Positions 60,534-64,000 of a stretch of DNA of 64,000 nucleotides are shown here, piece after piece. The notes under the pieces were generated by a model. That model made no database searches. It saw nothing but the letters and a program-made list of their open reading frames with translations, and was not told where the DNA came from. The stretch is taken from positions 31,535 to 95,534 of the forward strand of contig DASZTL010000108.1 of the NCBI GenBank assembly GCA_035548055.1, read 5' to 3'. Each line of letters begins with the position of its first letter. Within the stretch, counting starts at the first letter, position 1. A program made the translations under genes and the position numbers. The stretch comes from DASZTV01 sp035548055 (GTDB lineage Bacteria; Actinomycetota; Actinomycetes; JAFAQI01).

Positions 60534-61058
60534 ATGATGGGCGTTGTGCAGATGATGGTGTTTCCAACCGCAATCGGTGACTGCGGCATCGTCTGGAACG
60601 ACCGCGGTGTCGTCGGAGTCCAGCTCCCGGAGGCCAATGCGGAGGAGACACGGCAGCGCCTCCAGCGACACTGGCCGGGCACGACTACCGCCGAGCCGAC
60701 ACGAGCGGCCGACCGCGCGATCACCGGAATCTCGGCACTGCTTGCCGGCGAGGCCGACCCGATGGATGACGTGGTGATCGACCTCGACGGCGTCAGCGAC
60801 TTCCGGCGCGGGGTCTACGAGATCGCGCGCACCGTCGGGCCGGGCGAGACCATTACCTACGGCGAGATCGCGAGCCGACTCGGCGAGCCGCATGCAGCGC
60901 GAGAGGTCGGTCAGGCACTCGGCGCCAACCCGGTCCCCTTGATCGTTCCTTGCCACCGCGTACTGGCGGCCGGCGGAAAGCTGGGCGGCTTCTCCGCGAG
61001 AGGCGGCGTCACGACCAAGTCCCGGTTGCTCGCAATCGAAGGCGCCTCCCTCTTCTAA
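60534..61058 (+). CDS. ogt: Methylated-DNA-protein-cysteine methyltransferase
   Basis: O6-alkylguanine repair protein, 174 aa. The active site is VPLIVPCHRVLAAGGKLGGFS, preceded by GETITYGEIASRLGEPHAAREVGQALGANP (DNA-binding HTH with the Arg finger). ATG 60534 is used; GTG 60546 is possible. Convergent arrangement is absent: an 81-bp repeat follows the stop. Confidence 0.95.
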   Translation: MMGVVQMMVFPTAIGDCGIVWNDRGVVGVQLPEANAEETRQRLQRHWPGTTTAEPTRAADRAITGISALLAGEADPMDDVVIDLDGVSDFRRGVYEIARTVGPGETITYGEIASRLGEPHAAREVGQALGANPVPLIVPCHRVLAAGGKLGGFSARGGVTTKSRLLAIEGASLF

Positions 61059-61101
61059 CGCCGAGCCCAGATTCGGCGCTATTCAACAGCCGCGATTTCC
61101 A

Positions 61102-61182
61102 CGAAGTAGCACATGTCGTCCGTCTCGATTCGGACACCAAGCGCAGAAGTGGCCTGCGCGAAAGACTTCCTGTGCTACTTCG
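61102..61182. repeat. 81-bp terminal-inverted-repeat element, copy C
   Basis: The 12-bp arms CGAAGTAGCACA / TGTGCTACTTCG are identical to copies A and B and extend to 15 bp here (CCACGAAGTAGCACA). The 57-bp interior is more divergent. It lies 43 bases after the ogt stop and before the MFS promoter. Confidence 0.85.
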
Positions 61183-61259
61183 TGGGCGAAGGCGCTTCCG
61201 CGGCGGCGATCTAGATGTGCCGCACGCAGTTGCTTCCGCCTCGCCTCTACCGTCTTTGT

Positions 61260-62585
61260 GTGAGAGGTACGGCGCGGGGCTGGCTCGTGTGGGGCGCCGC
61301 CGTCACCGCGTACGCCGTGGCGGTGTTCCAGCGTGGCTCGCTCGGCGTCGCTGCCATCCAGGCGCACCATCAGCTTCACGCCTCAGCGGCCGAGATCTCG
61401 CTGTTCGTCGTCCTGCAGCTAGCCGTCTACGCCGGAATGCAGGTGCCGGTCGGCGCCGCGCTCGACCGGTTCGGCAGTCGTCGCATGCTCTCCACTGGCG
61501 CCATCGTCATGGCCACCGGCCAGGCATGTCTTGCGCTCGCGCACGGTGTCGGGCTGGCGATTCTCGCTCGCGTCCTCGTGGGTGCCGGCGACGCGATGTC
61601 CTTCATCAGCGTGCTTCGCCTCGTCGGCGTGTGGTTCCCGGCTCGTCAGGTGCCGGTTCTCACCCAGCTCACGGCGATCGTCGGTCAGCTCGGACAGATC
61701 GCGGCGGCGTACCCCCTCGTCGCTCTGCTCACGGGCGCGGGATGGCAAGGCACCTTCGTGCTCTGTGCCATCTTCAGCTGCGGCGCGGCGGCACTCGTGA
61801 TGACGACGGTCCAGGACCATGCGCCGGGGCAGGAACCCACCGTCGCCGCCCTGACCCGCGCGCAGCTCACGGCTCAGGTCGCGCAGTCCTGGCGCGAGCG
61901 CGGGACCAAGCTCGGATTGTGGGCGCACTTCACGACACAGTTCTCCGGCAACGCGTTCGCCCTTCTCTGGGGCTATCCGTTCCTCGTCACGGGCGAGGGG
62001 CTCTCCAAGCACGCCGCCGGCGCGCTGCTCACGCTGCTGGTCGTCGTTGGCATGGCGGTCGGCCCGATGCTCGGCCGGCTCACCGGCGGCTATCCCTTCC
62101 GCCGGTCGAACCTCGTGCTCGCGATCGTCTTGTCGACGATCTCGGTATGGACGGCGGTGCTCGTCTGGCCCGGCCGGACACCACTCGCGCTCCTCGTCGT
62201 GCTCATCGTCGTACTGGGCTCGAACGGCCCGGGCTCGATGGTCGGCATCGACTTCGCGCGCACCTACAACCCGCTCGGCCGTGCCGGCAGTGCAAGCGGG
62301 ATCGTCAACATGGGCGGCTTCATCGCTTCGTTGGCGGTCATCGCCGGGATCGGCGGCGTGTTGTCCGCATTCGGCGCGGGCCCGTCGTCGGCCTCGATCG
62401 GCCAGTTCAAGGCGGCCTTCTGCGTGCAGTACGTCGCGTGGGGCCTCGGCCTGATCTGGATCTTCCGTCACCGAGGCACTCTGCGAGCGGAGCTCGCCGC
62501 GGAAGGCCGGGCGCTTGATCCGCTGCACCGCGCCGCAATGCGCCGATGGCGGGCACGCAACCCCACCCAACGCCCTCCGTCTTGA
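61260..62585 (+). CDS. MFS transporter
   Basis: Twelve-helix major facilitator of about 441 aa. I place the start at GTG 61260 because TACCGT lies six bases upstream (61248-61253), the leaderless pattern seen elsewhere; ATG 61215 would add 15 polar residues. GAALDRFGSRRML is the loop 2-3 signature. A drug or organic anion exporter or nutrient importer; substrate unknown. Confidence 0.9.
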   Translation: MRGTARGWLVWGAAVTAYAVAVFQRGSLGVAAIQAHHQLHASAAEISLFVVLQLAVYAGMQVPVGAALDRFGSRRMLSTGAIVMATGQACLALAHGVGLAILARVLVGAGDAMSFISVLRLVGVWFPARQVPVLTQLTAIVGQLGQIAAAYPLVALLTGAGWQGTFVLCAIFSCGAAALVMTTVQDHAPGQEPTVAALTRAQLTAQVAQSWRERGTKLGLWAHFTTQFSGNAFALLWGYPFLVTGEGLSKHAAGALLTLLVVVGMAVGPMLGRLTGGYPFRRSNLVLAIVLSTISVWTAVLVWPGRTPLALLVVLIVVLGSNGPGSMVGIDFARTYNPLGRAGSASGIVNMGGFIASLAVIAGIGGVLSAFGAGPSSASIGQFKAAFCVQYVAWGLGLIWIFRHRGTLRAELAAEGRALDPLHRAAMRRWRARNPTQRPPS

Positions 62586-62587
62586 CG

Positions 62588-62628
62588 TGTCAGGGCTAGC
62601 CTGACAGTCTGTCAGGATTCACCTGACG
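62588..62628 (+). promoter_or_regulatory. Two tandem palindromic operators
   Basis: TGTCAGG-GCTAG-CCTGACA (62588-62606) is a perfect 19-bp palindrome and TGTCAGG-ATTCA-CCTGACG (62610-62628) matches it except at one outer base; centres are 22 bp apart. A TTGACG -35 lies at 62582-62587. The arrangement parallels 44355-44402, where the half-site is GTCAAC instead of GTCAGG. Confidence 0.8.
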
Positions 62629-62637
62629 GAGGCCGAC

Positions 62638-62994
62638 TTGCCCGCAGCTGCGATCGACAGCTACTGCACCTTCTGCACAAAGCCCGCGGCCGCAGTCGAG
62701 CGGCTGGTTGCCGGCGCGGGCGTGTTCATCTGCAACGAGTGCGTCGCCCTGTGCAGCGAGCTCTGCGCGATGCCTCAGAACGGTCCGAGCTCGACGATGA
62801 ATGCCGACGCGCTGACCGACGAGGAGATCCTCGGCCTGCTGCCCCAGATCGCTACGGTCGCTACGCAGGTCGAGGACGCGCTCAACGACTGGGTACGCCG
62901 ACTGCGCGGTCGAGGGGTCAGCTGGGCAAGGATCGGGACCGCGCTCGGCATTGCCCGCCAGTCCGCCTGGGAGCGATTCTCCGGCGAGGAATGA
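62638..62994 (+). CDS. HTH regulator with ClpX-type zinc finger
   Basis: Protein of 118 aa from TTG 62638 with GGAGG five bases upstream. Residues 8-45 are a ClpX-type C4 zinc-binding domain (CTFC and CNEC, Cys 10, 13, 32, 35). Residues 80-113 contain an HTH (RGVSWARIGTALGIARQSAWERF) similar to that in the Clp-N protein at 44404-45135. No AAA+ domain. The tandem palindromes directly upstream suggest autoregulation. A small transcription factor borrowing a Clp adaptor-binding domain (inference). Confidence 0.86.
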   Translation: MPAAAIDSYCTFCTKPAAAVERLVAGAGVFICNECVALCSELCAMPQNGPSSTMNADALTDEEILGLLPQIATVATQVEDALNDWVRRLRGRGVSWARIGTALGIARQSAWERFSGEE

Positions 62995-63064
62995 CGCCGA
63001 GCCCTACGCAAATGGCGTCTCAAGCTGGCTAGCGATGTCGAAAGCGTTGGGCTCGGCGGGCGCG

Positions 63065-63093
63065 TTGCGTTACATGGCGGAACGTAATAGGTT
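63065..63093 (+). promoter_or_regulatory. Leaderless promoter of the tetR gene with inverted repeat
   Basis: TTGCGT (63065-63070) and TAGGTT (63088-63093) are 17 bp apart and the ATG is six bases after the -10 box. GTTAC (63069) and GTAAT (63084) form an imperfect inverted repeat in the spacer, a candidate autoregulatory site. Confidence 0.65.
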
Positions 63094-63099
63094 TCGCGC

Positions 63100-63735
63100 A
63101 TGTCTCAACCCGCTCCGAACGAGTCGAGCGACGAGACTCCCCGGGTCGGCCGTCCCCGTGATCCGCGCGTCGACGACGCGATCCGACAGGCAACGCTCGA
63201 GCTGCTGGTCGAGGACGGCTACCAGGCCACGACCATCCAGGCGATCGCCCGCCGCGCCGGTGTCAGCGCGCCCAGCGTCTACCGACGGTGGTCGAGCAAG
63301 GCCGAGCTGATCGAGGAAGCGGTCTTCCCGAGCGGGCTGCTCGCGCCGGAGGCCCGCACCGGTGACGTCATCACCGACCTAGCGCCGTACTGCCTGCAGA
63401 TCCTCAACTATCTCGCCGACCCCGCCATCCGCGCCGCGATCCCCGGCCTGCTGGTCGAGTACCAGAACCACCGGGAGATCTGGCAGCACTCGATGCAGCG
63501 CAGCTTCTTCCCGATGCGCAAGTCCTTCGAGGCCTACCTCGCACAGACCGGTCGCCAGCCGACGGTGTCGAGCGATGCATTGTTCGACGTCATGGTCGGC
63601 GCCCTGTTCACCCGCGCCCTGAACGAAGGCTCCGACGGGGCGGCCGAGTTTGCGCGCGCGGTGGCGGAGATCGTCACGGCTGCGCTTCGGTCTCCGACCG
63701 GAACCCCCCGGAGCCCGGCAAAGAAGGGGGCGTGA
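63100..63735 (+). CDS. TetR-family transcriptional regulator
   Basis: Regulator of 211 aa. GRPRDPRVDDAIRQATLELLVEDGYQATTIQAIARRAGVSAPSVYRRWSSKAELIEEAV is the N-terminal HTH with the GRPR arm, and the C-terminal domain (TetR_C_16-like) is helical. The promoter gives a leaderless transcript. The following phosphotransferase-type gene starts four bases after the stop. Confidence 0.93.
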   Translation: MSQPAPNESSDETPRVGRPRDPRVDDAIRQATLELLVEDGYQATTIQAIARRAGVSAPSVYRRWSSKAELIEEAVFPSGLLAPEARTGDVITDLAPYCLQILNYLADPAIRAAIPGLLVEYQNHREIWQHSMQRSFFPMRKSFEAYLAQTGRQPTVSSDALFDVMVGALFTRALNEGSDGAAEFARAVAEIVTAALRSPTGTPRSPAKKGA

Positions 63736-63739
63736 GGTC

Positions 63740-64000
63740 ATGACGGAGCCGGTCGAGATCGAGCACGTCACGATGAAGGTGTCGAGCCGCGAGCCGGAGC
63801 AGGTACGGCAGCGGCTCGAGCAGTGGCTCGCCAACCAGATCGAAGGCGGCTCCGACGTGACCGTCTCCGACCTCGAAGGCAGCGAGGCCAACGGGATGTC
63901 GTCGGACACGACGCTGTTCCGGGCGCGCTGGACCGACGGCGACGGCGCCCATGACGAGCGGCTCGTCGCCCGCATCGCGCCCGACCCCCACGACGTGCCG
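63740..64000 (+). CDS. Phosphotransferase (APH/ACAD10-like) family protein, 5' part
   Basis: First 87 codons, cut by the window edge. QVRQRLEQWLANQIEGGSDVTVSDLEGSEANGMSSDTTLFRARW and RLVARIAPDP correspond to the N-lobe of aminoglycoside-phosphotransferase-like kinases, which in actinomycetes often sit beside acyl-CoA dehydrogenases and TetR regulators. Catalytic residues are outside the window. Confidence 0.75.
   Translation, partial: MTEPVEIEHVTMKVSSREPEQVRQRLEQWLANQIEGGSDVTVSDLEGSEANGMSSDTTLFRARWTDGDGAHDERLVARIAPDPHDVP

Overview
The window is high-GC DNA (roughly two thirds G+C by eye), densely coded on both strands, with many GTG/TTG starts, short overlaps inside operons and many starts lying 6-7 nt downstream of a TANNNT box (leaderless transcripts). 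Together with Rv3772-like aromatic aminotransferase, low-molecular-weight ArsC, MenB, SCP-X thiolase/OB-fold pairs and numerous TetR regulators, this points to an actinomycete (Actinomycetota), probably a free-living heterotroph that oxidises lipids and aromatics. I see no rRNA, tRNA, CRISPR, phage or intact insertion sequence.

Layout. 1-2.8 kb: acyl-CoA dehydrogenase, thiolase and OB-fold protein (minus-strand operon). 2.9-15.2 kb: mixed metabolic and secreted genes (hydrolase, lipoprotein, secreted esterase, CaiB CoA-transferase, zinc alcohol dehydrogenase, anchored surface protein, bioB, RibD-like reductase, GH92 mannosidase). 15.3-18.9 kb: sulfate importer sbp-cysT-cysW-cysA. 18.8-22.9 kb: tyrosine catabolism (hppD, aromatic aminotransferase) divergent from an Lrp/AsnC regulator. 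22.9-26.3 kb: paaABCDE, ring epoxidation of phenylacetyl-CoA. 26.3-28.2 kb: small genes, arsC, a membrane protein and a sulfotransferase relic.

28.2-44.3 kb is the most distinctive part. An arylsulfatase is divergent from a seven-gene operon: anchored solute-binding protein, a single 1260-residue polypeptide carrying two Liv-type permeases and two ATPases, a surface protein, an MBL hydrolase, an SRPBCC protein, a sulfatase fused to a DJ-1/PfpI domain, and a DUF1330-like protein. A haloalkane dehalogenase, a TetR regulator and two more small genes follow. The arylsulfatase/transporter promoter region and the TetR promoter share a sequence box. I infer a system for importing and desulfating an unknown (possibly halogenated) organosulfate; the substrate is not visible in the sequence.

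44.4-64 kb: a Clp-N-domain HTH regulator behind two tandem palindromes, carotenoid oxygenase, a small ABM-DeoR-FadD operon, a DUF2156 lipid-modifying protein, glycosyltransferase, sulfotransferase, thioesterase, a broken GNAT gene, a divergent secreted protein/multicopper oxidase pair, cupin and TetR, menB, hydrolase, VOC protein, ogt, MFS transporter, a second HTH regulator (ClpX-type zinc finger, also behind two tandem palindromes), TetR, and the start of a phosphotransferase-family gene.

Two families of short dispersed elements are visible: an 81-bp element with 12-bp terminal inverted repeats (three copies, identical length, divergent interiors) and a 71-bp element bounded by palindromes GCAATG-N3-CATTGC (two copies, identical length).
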